From: Deltaproteobacteria bacterium
GTDB taxonomy: Bacteria > Desulfobacterota > DSM-4660 > Desulfatiglandales > Desulfatiglandaceae
Direction: 5' to 3'
Assembly: GCA_019309145.1 (NCBI GenBank)
Contig: JAFDGR010000003.1
Coordinates: 1 to 53,691 of the forward strand
DNA: 53,691 nt
A program made the position numbers and the translations under genes. Of this stretch, positions 41,915 through 51,512 are shown one piece after another. Each line of letters begins with the position of its first letter. Position 1 is the first letter of the stretch. The notes below the pieces were generated by a model that saw only the letters and a list, made by a program, of their open reading frames with translations, was not told the DNA's origin and did no database searches.

Positions 41915-42376
41915 CTAAGCAGTTCGGTTGTCTTTTAGAATCTGCAGCACCTCTTCGGGCGTGGATGCACGAACAACTCCTTCAATATTTTCAAAGCTCT
42001 TGATGCCCACAACGGTTTTTCCCGTCTTCAAGGCAAGGGCGATCTCGGAAAGGGTTCCATGGCCGCCAGAAATGGCTACCAGGATGTCGGAAGCCCGTAC
42101 GACCAGCAGATTCCTTCCTTCGCCGAGGCCGGTGGGAATTGCAATGCGGATGTAGGGATTGGCGTGTTCTTTGTGGGAGCCGGGGAGGAGGCCCACGGTT
42201 ATCCCTCCGGCTTCGAAGCACCCGCGGGAAGCACCCTCCATAATGCCCCCGAGACCGCCGCAGATAAGGGTCCAGCCGTGCTTTCCGATTTGATATCCTA
42301 TCTCTCTGGCGAGGGCATAAAGGTCTTCGGTACAGGTGCCGGAACCAACCACCCCAACATGGTATGTCTGTTCCAT
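41915..42376 (-). CDS. SLOG/TIGR00725-type Rossmann protein
   Basis: A 153-residue protein of the lysine-decarboxylase-like (SLOG) superfamily. It has VGVVGSGTCTEDLYALAREIGYQIG at the start, LICGGLGGIMEGASRGCFEAGG, and ISGGHGTLSEIALALKTGKTVVGI, where LOG cytokinin hydrolases have PGGxGTxxE. The smaller size and SGGHGT variant fit the TIGR00725 branch, whose function is unknown; nucleotide binding is likely. It converges on the deaminase with 2 bp between. Confidence 0.88.
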   Translation of the reverse strand: MEQTYHVGVVGSGTCTEDLYALAREIGYQIGKHGWTLICGGLGGIMEGASRGCFEAGGITVGLLPGSHKEHANPYIRIAIPTGLGEGRNLLVVRASDILVAISGGHGTLSEIALALKTGKTVVGIKSFENIEGVVRASTPEEVLQILKDNRTA

Positions 42377-42711
42377 GGGTTCTCTTCTCCTGATGCAATA
42401 AATAAATTATACCATGTCAGAAGGGAACTTTAAAGAAGTGTACTCAATAAGGGCGACCGCAATCTTTTTACGAGCACGAGGGAGCTTCACGCTTGCGGCG
42501 GAAAAAGTTGCTCAGCTACAAAATATTTGCGTTCATCGTCAATAATTGCTATGGACTGGTGAGCACGGACGACTTATGCTGTTATGTGCTATTTTCTATC
42601 CTATTCGAAAACACTTTTCAATGCCGCAAACACACAAACGATCCTCTTTCCGTGAAGAAGGGGATATTGCGTTGCGGTGGTTTGGAAACGTTTTAAGGAG
42701 AGCGCTATCCT
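42377..42711. other. Intergenic region upstream of the M23 peptidase (335 bp)
   Basis: Divergent gap between the SLOG gene and the M23 gene. A weak promoter-like pair, TTGCGG and TACAAA with 18 bp between, lies around 42493-42522. No RNA gene, repeat or convincing ORF is seen; short readings on the + strand lack ribosome sites and family features. Confidence 0.45.
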
Positions 42712-44079
42712 ATGCAAAAGAGAAAAAAAGTTACGGTGCTGTTTATTGTTATTATCCTCATTGTGGGGATCGGAGCACTCGGCTGGTTCCTGGCATGCAT
42801 CTTTGAAGGTCAGCCACCGAGTGTCGTGGTAGAGCCACTCCCGGAATATCTCTCCGGGAGACAGAAGTTCACCATCCGAGTGGGAGATGAAAACAGGGGA
42901 CTCAGGAAACTCAGGATTTCAGTGGAGCAGGAGGGCAGAAAGATCACCATACTCGAAAAAGAGTTTCCTTTCCACGGGATCCTGAATCGCCAGGGAGTAC
43001 ATACCTTTGAGACGGAAGTGTTCCTGGATCCCAAGAAAATGAACCTCGCCCAGGGCCGTGCTGATCTTTACGCCAGGATTTGGGATTATTCCCGGAGAAG
43101 CGGTGGCGACGGGAATCTCTCCGTTTTCCAGCATAAGATGATAGTGGACACGGTCCCGCCTGCTATCCGTATTCTTTCACGACAGCACTATATCAACCTG
43201 GGCGGGGCAGGGCTGGTTGTCTACCGGGTATCATCAGATACTGATCAAAGCGGCGTCTATGTGAATGATTATTACTTTCCCGGATTCCCGGCAGGGGAAG
43301 ATTCTGAGAAGGAAACCCATCTCTGTTATTTCGCTGTTCCTCAGAACCTGGTAGCCTATCCATCCGTTTACCTCTGGGCAAAAGACAGAGCGGGCAATCG
43401 GACGACTTCCACATTCAATTACCATATCAGGAAGAAAAGGTTCCGCGTCGAGAGAATGAATATAAGCGATCATTTCCTGAAGAAAGTCCTGCCCTATTTT
43501 TCCTTCTACTCGCTTGAAGAAAAAGCAACACCCCTGGAAAAATTCTTAAAAATCAACAGGGACCTGCGAAAGGAAAATACCCTCGCGTTTCATGAACTGG
43601 GGAAAAAGAGCAGCACAGACAGGCTCTGGGAGGGGACATGGGTAAGGCTGAAGAATGCCGCCACCATGGCCAGGTTTGGTGACCGGCGGAGATACTATTA
43701 CCACGGGAAAGAGGTGGACAGGGAAACCCATATGGGCGTAGACCTGGCCTCCATTGCCCAATCCAAGGTCCCTGCTGCCAATGATGGAAGGGTGGTGTTT
43801 GCGGACCGCATGGGTATTTATGGAAATACCGTGGTCCTGGATCACGGACAAGGCTTGATGTCTTCCTACTCCCATTTGAGCAAGATTGATGTGGCGGTGG
43901 GAGATACGGTCAAAAAAGGTGCTATTATCGGTGAAACGGGCCGAACAGGACTGGCGGGCGGAGACCATCTCCATTTCGCGGTCATGGTGAGTGGTATTTT
44001 TGTCAATCCCATAGAATGGTGGGACAGCCACTGGATCCATGATAATATTACGAAGAAACTGGCCCTCCTCAAAAAATAG
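42712..44079 (+). CDS. M23-family endopeptidase, membrane-anchored
   Basis: A 455-residue envelope protein. Residues 7-30 form a signal anchor, followed by about 280 residues of beta-rich sequence (Ig-like patterns such as IVDTVPPAIRILS and YLWAKDRAGNRTTSTFNYHI). The C-terminal LytM/M23 domain has zinc residues in HMGVDLA and HLHFAV and the core VVLDHGQGLMSSYSHLS. All expected M23 ligands appear present, so it may cut peptidoglycan cross-links or act as an activator. AAGGAGAGCG precedes the ATG. Confidence 0.92.
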   Translation: MQKRKKVTVLFIVIILIVGIGALGWFLACIFEGQPPSVVVEPLPEYLSGRQKFTIRVGDENRGLRKLRISVEQEGRKITILEKEFPFHGILNRQGVHTFETEVFLDPKKMNLAQGRADLYARIWDYSRRSGGDGNLSVFQHKMIVDTVPPAIRILSRQHYINLGGAGLVVYRVSSDTDQSGVYVNDYYFPGFPAGEDSEKETHLCYFAVPQNLVAYPSVYLWAKDRAGNRTTSTFNYHIRKKRFRVERMNISDHFLKKVLPYFSFYSLEEKATPLEKFLKINRDLRKENTLAFHELGKKSSTDRLWEGTWVRLKNAATMARFGDRRRYYYHGKEVDRETHMGVDLASIAQSKVPAANDGRVVFADRMGIYGNTVVLDHGQGLMSSYSHLSKIDVAVGDTVKKGAIIGETGRTGLAGGDHLHFAVMVSGIFVNPIEWWDSHWIHDNITKKLALLKK

Positions 44080-44112
44080 GTCAGCAGCTTCAGGCAAGCG
44101 TCTTTTGCTGAC
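44080..44112. repeat. Stem-loop between convergent M23 and mltD genes
   Basis: GTCAGCA (44080-44086) and TGCTGAC (44106-44112) form a seven-base stem right after the M23 stop. No T-run follows on either strand, so terminator function is unsure. A second dyad follows at 44116-44146. Confidence 0.45.
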
Positions 44113-44115
44113 GGC

Positions 44116-44146
44116 TCCATCCGGAAATCTCTGATTTATGGATGGA
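44116..44146. repeat. TCCATCC/GGATGGA dyad, related to the dispersed repeat
   Basis: Seven-base arms (44116-44122 and 44140-44146). The right arm lies in TTTATGGATGGAAAC, close to the TTTATGGATGGGTAC end of the copy at 47717-47731. It sits 3 bp from the mltD stop codon. Confidence 0.45.
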
Positions 44147-44148
44147 AA

Positions 44149-46176
44149 CTAATTTGTTTTGACCAGCACAATCTGCCCGGGAAAGATGGTGCTCCTGGGC
44201 GTGAGGCTGTTGAGCCTCAGGAACTCCGCAAGATTCATCTGGTGGCGCTGGGCGATCATGTACGGTGAATCTCCCTGCCGGACACGGTATTTCTTTGCGT
44301 TTCCTGTATTCATTTCACCGGACGCATATTCGCCAAGGATGATAAGCACCTGGCCAATACTGAGATGGGCGTTCTTAAGAGAGTTGGCCCTCTGTATGGC
44401 GTCCGTGGTCGTGCCAAAACGATTGGCGATTTTCCACAGAGAGTCCCCTTTCCTTACCACATACCGTTTTTCTCCCTTAAACGGCTGCATAGTTCCGGCT
44501 CTGTTTTTGTGCTGAATACGCTGTTGCGCCAGGACGTATTTTCTTCCCACCGGGATCTTGAGTCTCCACCCCACTCGCAGATACCGGCTGCTCCTCAATC
44601 TGTTTATCCGCATGATAGCCCTGACACTCGTCCGGTATCTCCTTGCAAGGCCGGACAATACCTCACCCCTCCGGACTTTGTGGTACACAAATTCGGGGAT
44701 CCGGGGTTTCCACGCGGGGATGCTTGAAAGCTTGGCGAGGAGGAGTTTCCCTTTTCCCTTGGGCAGCCTCAGATCATAGGAACGAGCGGGAGTGGAATGC
44801 CGTTTGAGTTCAGGATTCAGATCGAGCAACTCCCTGTACGGCACGCCGATGGTTTTGGCGACGGTTTTGAGGTGAACCGGCTTGTCAACGGTGACCTTCT
44901 CCGCTTCCAGGGGCGGGTAGACCGGTGGAAGGGTAAACCCATATTTTTTGGGATTCTGGAGAATATGCAGGACTGCAAGGAATCTTGGGACATAGGAAGC
45001 TGTTTCCCTGGGCAGTTTTTCATAGAGATCCCAGAAATTGTCGAGGTAGTTTACCCGTTGGGTGCGAATGCATTTGAGGACCGTGCCTTCTCCGCAATTG
45101 TAAGCGGCAAGCGCTGTGGTCCAGTCCCCGAAAATCTGGTGCAATTCTTTCAGGTAGGAAATGGCGGCCTGTGTCGCCTTTTCAGGGTCCATTCTTTCGT
45201 CGACCCAGCGGCCCCGTTCAAGCCCGTATTTATAGCCGGTGGAGGCAATAAATTGCCAGAGTCCCAGGGCCCTGGCCTTGGAAAACGCCCGGACACTGAA
45301 CCCGCTCTCAATGAGCGGGAGCCAGGAGAGATCCTCTGGCAGACCCGCTTTTTTCAGGGCATCGAGAATGGCGGGGCGGTATCGCCCGGAGCGCTTGTAA
45401 GATTGAAGAAAAAAGCTCCTTTCTCTTCCCTGGAATCCCTTGATGGCCCGTTTCACGTACCGGTTCATAAAGAGCGGAATGGCCTTGTGATAGCCGTTCA
45501 CCACGGTGAGCCGGGAAGAGTACACTTCTATGATCCGCTTGGCGATGGTAAAGCGGAGGTCTTCTCGCTGTTGGAGCAGTTCAGGGTTATCATCCGGGTC
45601 TACCTTCAGTATGAGGGAATAGGCCTGGTCAAGGGCGTCCAGGGCGTTATCCAGATTCCCTCTCTTCCAGAAATCATTTGATGCCTGGCAGAACTCAAGT
45701 GCTCCATCGAGCAGTTCCTGGTTTGTTTTCTTGGGAGTTCGAGGGGTCGCGGCCGGTTGAATATTTTTCGAGGCGTTTTCTGTTTTTCCCAACCCTTCTT
45801 CAGTCATGGAAGGGGGAGTGTCGGCCATCTCTGCGTCCGCGTTCTGCGGAATTCCCGGATCAGTAAGCACCCAGGTACTGCCGGGGCTCTCTTCCTGTTC
45901 AGTTTCATCGGGGGGCTGGTTGGCTGTTTCATGCCCGTTGTCAGCCGCTGTCTTGAGGTTGTTGTCCTGACCGGAGGAGTTGTCCTGGGCTGGAGTGTTC
46001 TTTTCTCCGCGGGAGTCGGGGGCCTCGAGAGATGCGGTTGGTTCCCCTGGAGAAGACAATGATGAAAGACCTGCGCTTGATTTCCCCGGTGCATTGGTTG
46101 CACACCCGGAAAAAGTCAAAAATATGACGCCCAGGACAAAGAGCAGCAGAAAAGGAAGATCAGCTTTGGTTTTCAC
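44149..46176 (-). CDS. mltD: MltD-like lytic transglycosylase with three LysM domains
   Basis: A lipoprotein of about 675 residues that cleaves peptidoglycan glycan strands. From GTG 46176 it has a signal peptide ending FSGC, a lipobox with an unusual Phe at -3. A long low-complexity linker (about 30-150) follows, then an SLT domain with catalytic E in LPLIESGF, ALGLWQFIASTGYKYGL and AYNCGEG, then three LysM repeats (HKVRRGEVLSGLA, YVVRKGDSLWKIA, YRVRQGDSPYMIA). An ATG at 46260 is in frame but puts 28 residues before the signal. It converges on the M23 peptidase. Confidence 0.93.
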   Translation of the reverse strand: MKTKADLPFLLLFVLGVIFLTFSGCATNAPGKSSAGLSSLSSPGEPTASLEAPDSRGEKNTPAQDNSSGQDNNLKTAADNGHETANQPPDETEQEESPGSTWVLTDPGIPQNADAEMADTPPSMTEEGLGKTENASKNIQPAATPRTPKKTNQELLDGALEFCQASNDFWKRGNLDNALDALDQAYSLILKVDPDDNPELLQQREDLRFTIAKRIIEVYSSRLTVVNGYHKAIPLFMNRYVKRAIKGFQGRERSFFLQSYKRSGRYRPAILDALKKAGLPEDLSWLPLIESGFSVRAFSKARALGLWQFIASTGYKYGLERGRWVDERMDPEKATQAAISYLKELHQIFGDWTTALAAYNCGEGTVLKCIRTQRVNYLDNFWDLYEKLPRETASYVPRFLAVLHILQNPKKYGFTLPPVYPPLEAEKVTVDKPVHLKTVAKTIGVPYRELLDLNPELKRHSTPARSYDLRLPKGKGKLLLAKLSSIPAWKPRIPEFVYHKVRRGEVLSGLARRYRTSVRAIMRINRLRSSRYLRVGWRLKIPVGRKYVLAQQRIQHKNRAGTMQPFKGEKRYVVRKGDSLWKIANRFGTTTDAIQRANSLKNAHLSIGQVLIILGEYASGEMNTGNAKKYRVRQGDSPYMIAQRHQMNLAEFLRLNSLTPRSTIFPGQIVLVKTN

Positions 46177-46373
46177 GTGGCAGTGCAGCTCCTCTCTCGG
46201 TTTCAGCGGTATTGGGGAAATATTGCATGCAGTGAGTGCCTCTCGAAAAAGGAGACTCATGCAAGGAACATTCCATCATATCCTTCTGAGATCTCTTGGT
46301 TGATCAGCGTGTATTTGAGAAGGCAGTATAGAAAAGGGCGAAAAAATGGTCAAGGATATTGGGAGTCATTACT

Positions 46374-47690
46374 TCAAGGAAGAGGACTTTTTTTCAGGAG
46401 CGCCAGGAGATCTTCACGGTTATTGAGTCGGGGCTTGTCCGTCACGATTTCGAGTAAATGCTGAAGGACGTTCCCGATGTGAGGCCCGGGTTCCAGGTGG
46501 AGGAGTTCCATCACGTCATGCCCGTTGATGGCAAGTTCATGGATGGATGGGGCCTGTTTGTTCTGAAGAGCGGATGTCACTCTCTTTTGCAGTTCTTCAA
46601 GGGAACCGGTACGTTCACTCCCGGTGCCGTGGGCCAGGAGATCCGCCTTGCGAAGGGCCAGGAGATCATTGATGTTCTCCCTGCCTGCTTTTCTGATCAG
46701 CCGTCTGATCGCGCCGTCGGTCCACTGGGAGGTATACTCAACCATGTGAATCCCTATGAGGTGGGCAACTTTTTCCGTGAGGAGACGGGAGAATCGAAGT
46801 CTTGCCATTATTTGTACGGTGAGATGGGCACTCTCGGAGGCATGGTCCAGGAAACGCCACGTATCGCCTTCGGGGGTCCTTACCCGCGGCTTGGCGATAT
46901 CGTGCAGCAGGGCCGCCAGCCGCAAGTGAAGAACCGGAGGCACCCTTTCCACGGTCTCCAAGGCGTGATCAAAGACAGTATATTGATGATGGATGTTCTG
47001 TTCCACGCCTTTGCCTTCGCAGAGTTCGGGAATGATCTGTTTGAGCATTCCGCTGTCGGAGAGTGTCCTGAATCCCCTGGATGGATGAGGGCACATGAGG
47101 AGTTTTATCAGCTCTTCCCTGATGCGCTCCCGTGCCACGCGGCTCAGAAGGTGCGCATGGGCCTCCATGGCGTGACGCGTTTGAGGATGAATTTCGAAGC
47201 CGAGCTCAGTAGCGAACCTGATACCGCGGAGCAGGCGAACGGGATCTTCCCGAAAGCGTAAATCCGGGTCTCTCGTGGCTCTGATCACCCGTTGGGCCAG
47301 GTCTTTTCTTCCCTCCCATGGATCAATCAGGTTTTTCCTGAGGGAATCATATGCCATGGCATTGATCGTAAAATCTCTCCTGGCAAGGTCCTCTATCAGT
47401 GTCCCGTGGGGATCTCTGTATGGTGTTATCTCCAATCGATTGCCCGGGAGAACAATGGTCACGGTTTCATGCCGCAGATGATATGTTTTCCGGTCACTGA
47501 ACAGATCCTTGATCCGTTCGCAGGGTGCTGAAGTCGCGATATCCCAGTCAGGTATCGGCCTGTTGAGCACGGTATCCCGCAGGGCTCCGCCAACAATCAA
47601 GGCTTCGTAACCGGCATCGATCAGGCGTGTCAGGGCGTTCGAAACAAAGGAAGGTGGACGCAGCATGAAAGGGATAGTCTGATTTGGCAT
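46374..47690 (-). CDS. CCA tRNA nucleotidyltransferase / poly(A) polymerase family with HD domain
   Basis: A class II nucleotidyltransferase of 438 residues. Catalytic aspartates are in IPDWDIATSA, the ERhead patterns are RRDFTINAMAYD and DPVRLLRGIRFATELGF, and an HD domain (HALETVERV and AALLHDIAKP) follows. Such proteins add CCA or A residues to tRNA 3' ends or act as poly(A) polymerases; sequence alone does not decide. ATG 47690 is chosen because an in-frame TTG at 47708 lies within the repeat at 47700-47731. It follows ccsA by 44 bp. Confidence 0.9.
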   Translation of the reverse strand: MPNQTIPFMLRPPSFVSNALTRLIDAGYEALIVGGALRDTVLNRPIPDWDIATSAPCERIKDLFSDRKTYHLRHETVTIVLPGNRLEITPYRDPHGTLIEDLARRDFTINAMAYDSLRKNLIDPWEGRKDLAQRVIRATRDPDLRFREDPVRLLRGIRFATELGFEIHPQTRHAMEAHAHLLSRVARERIREELIKLLMCPHPSRGFRTLSDSGMLKQIIPELCEGKGVEQNIHHQYTVFDHALETVERVPPVLHLRLAALLHDIAKPRVRTPEGDTWRFLDHASESAHLTVQIMARLRFSRLLTEKVAHLIGIHMVEYTSQWTDGAIRRLIRKAGRENINDLLALRKADLLAHGTGSERTGSLEELQKRVTSALQNKQAPSIHELAINGHDVMELLHLEPGPHIGNVLQHLLEIVTDKPRLNNREDLLALLKKSPLP

Positions 47691-47699
47691 GTTTGGTTC

Positions 47700-47731
47700 A
47701 TCGGGCAAAAGAGCCGTTTATGGATGGGTAC
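47700..47731. repeat. Partial copy of the dispersed intergenic repeat
   Basis: These 32 bases match the reverse complement of 29726-29757 at 30 positions, with two A/G differences. They occupy most of the 44-bp gap between ccsA and the CCA-transferase-type gene. The end TTTATGGATGGGTAC also resembles the dyads at 1965-1983 and 44116-44146. Confidence 0.75.
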
Positions 47732-47734
47732 TCC

Positions 47735-48574
47735 TCAGGATTTTGCGTAACTGTGCAGCCCTGCCAGGTAATTTACTCCGAAATAGGTAAACAGGACACA
47801 GGCAAAACCCACGATGCAAAGAATGGCGATCTTTCTGCCCCGCCAACCACGGACCAGGCGTGAATGGAGAACCGCTGCATAGATCAGCCAGGTAATGAGA
47901 GACCAGGTTTCCTTGGGATCCCAGCTCCAGTAACTGCCCCAGGCCGAATGGGCCCACACCGAACCGGTGATAATGCCGAGGGTCAGCATGAGAAATCCAA
48001 TCACCACCATCTGGTAATTAAGATCATCAAGAATGGCTTTGCCGGGAATCAGCCGGAGGAAAATTCCGGCTTTATCATCGTGATCAAGGCGTTTCAGGAG
48101 GTACATGATACTGAGCCCGAATGAAAGACCAAGGGCCGCATAGCCGAAAAAACAGGTAATAACATGGGTGATAAGCCAATTGCTCTTGAGGGCAGGCACC
48201 AGTGGCTGGATGCGGCTGCTTATATTGGGTGAGAATGAGGCATATGCCATGGCAAGGGAGGCCAGCGGCGTTATGAATGCGCCAAGGGTGCGGTTCTTTG
48301 TGCGCCATTCCACGACCAGGTAGAGTAGGATGAGCGTCAATGAGAAAAAGATGAGCGATTCGTAAAGATTGGAAAAGGGGGCATGTCCAATTCCCAGTCT
48401 ATAGGACTGGATCCATCGCAACACTATGGCAAAAATGTGACCAGCCAGTCCAATGACGCAGATGGTGGTTGCAATCTTGCCGAACACTTCTTTCCCCATG
48501 ACCATCATGAGGAGGTAGAAAAAGAAAGCCCCGAAATAGACGAACGTGATATAACTAAGGATCAGAGAGTTCAT
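47735..48574 (-). CDS. ccsA: Cytochrome c biogenesis protein CcsA (ResC)
   Basis: Membrane part of the System II haem export and cytochrome c ligation machine. The 279-residue protein has about eight hydrophobic segments and the WWD haem-handling loop, WGSYWSWDPKETWSLITWL, near residues 205-223. Conserved histidines flank it (THVITCFFGYAALG, AAVLHSRL). ATG 48574 has AAGGAAGG upstream and overlaps the resB end by 20 bp, as expected for a coupled pair. Confidence 0.95.
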   Translation of the reverse strand: MNSLILSYITFVYFGAFFFYLLMMVMGKEVFGKIATTICVIGLAGHIFAIVLRWIQSYRLGIGHAPFSNLYESLIFFSLTLILLYLVVEWRTKNRTLGAFITPLASLAMAYASFSPNISSRIQPLVPALKSNWLITHVITCFFGYAALGLSFGLSIMYLLKRLDHDDKAGIFLRLIPGKAILDDLNYQMVVIGFLMLTLGIITGSVWAHSAWGSYWSWDPKETWSLITWLIYAAVLHSRLVRGWRGRKIAILCIVGFACVLFTYFGVNYLAGLHSYAKS

Positions 48575-49991
48575 GAATCCTTCCTTTCCTGGTGAGGTAT
48601 TGTTCAAGGCTCCGGGTCAGGTGCTCCAATTCCCTTTCAAGGCCCACCGGATTCTTGCTTGCGCTTCCCGCAAGGCTCACCTGGGTGGCTTTTCCACTTG
48701 GTGCTACCCTGACCCAAATACGCCGGTGGGACATGAAAAAGGTGATAAAGAACCCTGCTACCATGAGAAAACAACCGGTCCACACAAGAGGAACACCGGG
48801 GTCCTTTGCCACCTGGAGTCCCGTGTAGTAACGGGTGTCCAGACCTTCAATAATGAATGTGTAAGGTTGAAAGGCAGATGGATTGAGCTTGCTGAATTTT
48901 TGGGTCAACCCGGGGAAACGTTTCTCGATATCCTCCTGGTCCCGGAATACCCAGAAGCTCGTCTCCTGTCCTTTGGCTGGTTGGACGTCAATGAGAACGG
49001 CAGGGCCCATGTTCATAAAATTCTCACGGATGTCAGTCACCTGAAAATGACTTTTTCCGCCGGGAAGAGAGGTGAGATCACCCTTCTTTACTGCAATGAT
49101 GCTTGTGGCGGGTTTGCTGGCTTTCTTGATGATTTTCAAGCGTACCCGGTCCCCAACGACCGTGCCGTAATTGGCCTGGTAAAAGGTGATGCCGCGGAAA
49201 TGGGCGGGGTGGTTGACCAGGGTGCTTTTCTTTTCGAGAACTTTCCCGTCTGCCAGAAAGGTGAGGTCGGAGCGGTATTCGCGTGGCGTCCCGTTTTCAT
49301 AGAAATCAACGGTGAACCGATCGCACCGCACGGTGAAGCCCAGCGGGATACGATCCATGTTTTTTGTGCGGCTCACAAAAGCGGCCTCGCCTCCTTCCAC
49401 AACGTTCACATAGGCTTCAAAACCGAACATGGACCCCACGATTGCCCCGACCAGGATGATGAGAATGCTGAGGTGCACCAGGTAAAAGCCAAAGTGGGCG
49501 AACCGGCCCCGCTCGCCATAGAGGTAATGGTGATTTCCTGATGCCTTGCTCCGCACCCCTCTGTATTTTTTCTGAAAGAAATGTTCCACGTCTTTCGCAA
49601 TTATTGCCCCTTCTCCGGGAACAGTAATGGTCAGTTCATCGGGCAGGTCTTCAAAGGGCTTTTGTCGGTCGGGTCTGGGGCGTGCAGTGAAACGCTTCCA
49701 GATCCCGGGAAACCGGTTGATAGAGCAAATAATGAGGTTCAGTGTCAGGATACCGATGAGGAATCTGAACCAGATCGCGTGATAGATATCGAAGAGATCA
49801 AGGAAGAGAAATATTTTCAGGGTACCCGGTTGGAGATTCCTCGCAAAGGCCATGGCGCTTCCCTGCTGGGGGATAAGGGTGCCTATGATGGATACCAGGG
49901 CGAGGATAATAAGAAGCACAATGGTCAGGCGCACTGAGCAGAAAAAGCGCCAGACCGGGTTTGGATTTTTCGGGTTTTCGTGGTTCGACAT
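48555..49991 (-). CDS. resB: Cytochrome c biogenesis protein ResB (Ccs1)
   Basis: Partner of CcsA in System II cytochrome c assembly. The 478-residue protein has the ResB pattern: FFCSVRLTIVLLIILALVSIIGTLIPQ at the start, two more segments with FLIGILTLNLIICSINRFP and FGFYLVHLSILIILVGAIVGSMFGF, a large outer domain (about 195-400), a last segment near 410 and a basic/charged tail. It implies c-type cytochromes in this organism. The thiol partner ResA is not in the window. Confidence 0.94.
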   Translation of the reverse strand: MSNHENPKNPNPVWRFFCSVRLTIVLLIILALVSIIGTLIPQQGSAMAFARNLQPGTLKIFLFLDLFDIYHAIWFRFLIGILTLNLIICSINRFPGIWKRFTARPRPDRQKPFEDLPDELTITVPGEGAIIAKDVEHFFQKKYRGVRSKASGNHHYLYGERGRFAHFGFYLVHLSILIILVGAIVGSMFGFEAYVNVVEGGEAAFVSRTKNMDRIPLGFTVRCDRFTVDFYENGTPREYRSDLTFLADGKVLEKKSTLVNHPAHFRGITFYQANYGTVVGDRVRLKIIKKASKPATSIIAVKKGDLTSLPGGKSHFQVTDIRENFMNMGPAVLIDVQPAKGQETSFWVFRDQEDIEKRFPGLTQKFSKLNPSAFQPYTFIIEGLDTRYYTGLQVAKDPGVPLVWTGCFLMVAGFFITFFMSHRRIWVRVAPSGKATQVSLAGSASKNPVGLERELEHLTRSLEQYLTRKGRIHELSDP

Positions 49992-50020
49992 TTCTTGATT
50001 CCGTCTTGATGAAAATGCTC

Positions 50021-50096
50021 ACCGTTCACGGTCGCCGGTTCATGTCTCATTTTCCTTCTGTCCCTGTGGCTCATAACCGTGAACCATGAACCGTTG
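50021..50096. repeat. Opposed seven-base repeat arrays between resB and serS
   Basis: Units like GTTCACG/GTTCATG at 50021-50044 face AACCGTG/AACCATG units at 50075-50096, so the two short arrays can pair as a hairpin with a loop of about 30 bases. The same unit occurs at 32987-33017. The gap to serS continues for 135 bp with no other clear signal; no T-box is seen. Confidence 0.5.
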
Positions 50097-50231
50097 CTAG
50101 GGATATCTATATCACGGGTTCAGGAAAACCGCAAAATGAAATCGCACGGAGCAAAGTGTTTGACCATCACTCGTTTATCATGTATGAGAAATAACACCTT
50201 TACCCTACGCCTCAGATTGGAGGAAGACTCT

Positions 50232-51512
50232 ATGCTGGACCTGAAATTTGTACGTTCAAACCTTGAGACGATCCAGGAAATGCTCAAGAACCGCGGGTAC
50301 GATCTCAATATATCGAAATTTGAAACCCTTGACCGGGAACGAAGAAACAGGCTCTCGGACCTGGAGGAACTCCGCCACAGGCGAAATGAAGTGAGTGAAC
50401 AGATTGCTTCCTTGAAAAAAAATAAAAAAGACGCTTCCGGGCTTATCCTTCAAATGAAGCAGGTGTCAGCGGAGATCAAGCAGAAAGAAAAAGATGTTGC
50501 CGATTTTATCGAGGAACTGGACCGTCTTCTCATGGTTATTCCGAACATGCCCCATGCATCGGTGGTGGTAGGAAGCGATGAGGCGGACAATCCGGTGGTG
50601 AGAACCTGGGGGGAAAGAAGGGATTTTGATTTCGCACCCCTGGCGCACTGGGATATCGGGGAGAAACTGGGGATATTGGATTTTCCCCGGGCGGCAAAAA
50701 TTGCGGGGGCACGGTTCGCACTCTATAAGGGCTCCGGTGCGAGACTGGAACGGGCACTCATTAATTTCATGCTTGATATCCATACAAAAGAGCATGGGTA
50801 CACGGAAATCCTGCCCCCGTTCATGGTAAATGCGGCCTCCATGACCGGGACCGGGCAATTGCCGAAATTTGAAGAAGACCTTTTCAAAATTCAGGGTTGG
50901 GACTATTATCTGATACCCACGGCAGAAGTCCCGGTGACCAACATCCATCGAGAAGAGACCCTTCAGGAGGAAGATCTGCCTATTTTCTATGTTTCCTATA
51001 CCCCCTGCTTTCGATCCGAAGCAGGTTCCCATGGAAAAGACACGCGAGGCCTTATTCGACAGCATCAATTCAACAAGGTAGAGCTGGTGAAATTCACGAG
51101 GCCGGAGGATTCCTATGATGAACTGGAAAAACTGACACGCAACGCAGAGGAGATCCTGCAGAGACTCGAGCTCCCCTACCGTGTTGTTTCCCTCTGTACA
51201 GGAGACCTGGGATTTTCCTCGGCCAAAACGTACGACCTTGAAGTATGGTTGCCGGGACAGGGGCTGTACCGGGAAATTTCTTCCTGTAGTAATTTTGAAA
51301 GTTTTCAAGCCAGGAGGGCAAAGATACGATTTAAACGGAAAGGGAAACGCGGGACCGAGCTTGTCCATACGTTGAATGGGTCGGGTCTTGCGGTGGGGAG
51401 GACCGTCGTGGCAATCCTGGAAAATTATCAGGAGGCCGACGGGCGAGTGGCGATCCCCGAAGCGCTCAAGCCCTACATGGATGGTGCTGATTTCCTGGAT
51501 CAGGTGATGTAA
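50232..51512 (+). CDS. serS: Seryl-tRNA synthetase
   Basis: Charges tRNA-Ser. The 426-residue class II enzyme starts [10 protein letters not shown] with the long coiled-coil arm (about 30-105), then motif 1 near [25 protein letters not shown], motif 2 in [27 protein letters not shown], and motif 3 ending [28 protein letters not shown] precedes ATG 50232. The frame is open to 50079, but those extra 51 residues have no family support. The stop TAA shares its last A with the next gene's ATG. Confidence 0.97.
   Translation: MLDLKFVRSNLETIQEMLKNRGYDLNISKFETLDRERRNRLSDLEELRHRRNEVSEQIASLKKNKKDASGLILQMKQVSAEIKQKEKDVADFIEELDRLLMVIPNMPHASVVVGSDEADNPVVRTWGERRDFDFAPLAHWDIGEKLGILDFPRAAKIAGARFALYKGSGARLERALINFMLDIHTKEHGYTEILPPFMVNAASMTGTGQLPKFEEDLFKIQGWDYYLIPTAEVPVTNIHREETLQEEDLPIFYVSYTPCFRSEAGSHGKDTRGLIRQHQFNKVELVKFTRPEDSYDELEKLTRNAEEILQRLELPYRVVSLCTGDLGFSSAKTYDLEVWLPGQGLYREISSCSNFESFQARRAKIRFKRKGKRGTELVHTLNGSGLAVGRTVVAILENYQEADGRVAIPEALKPYMDGADFLDQVM

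Noticed and set aside
44797-47261. Plus-strand open frames of 267-294 residues over mltD and the CCA-transferase-type gene
   Set aside because: Both lie opposite clear genes with full catalytic motifs and carry no recognisable domain.
48573-49541. A 322-residue open frame on the plus strand over resB
   Set aside because: Antisense to resB, with no membrane or catalytic pattern; a shadow of the true gene.
50079-50231. 51-residue N-terminal extension of SerS
   Set aside because: The extension overlaps seven-base repeats, and the conserved start MLDLKFVR at 50232 has GGAGGAAG upstream.
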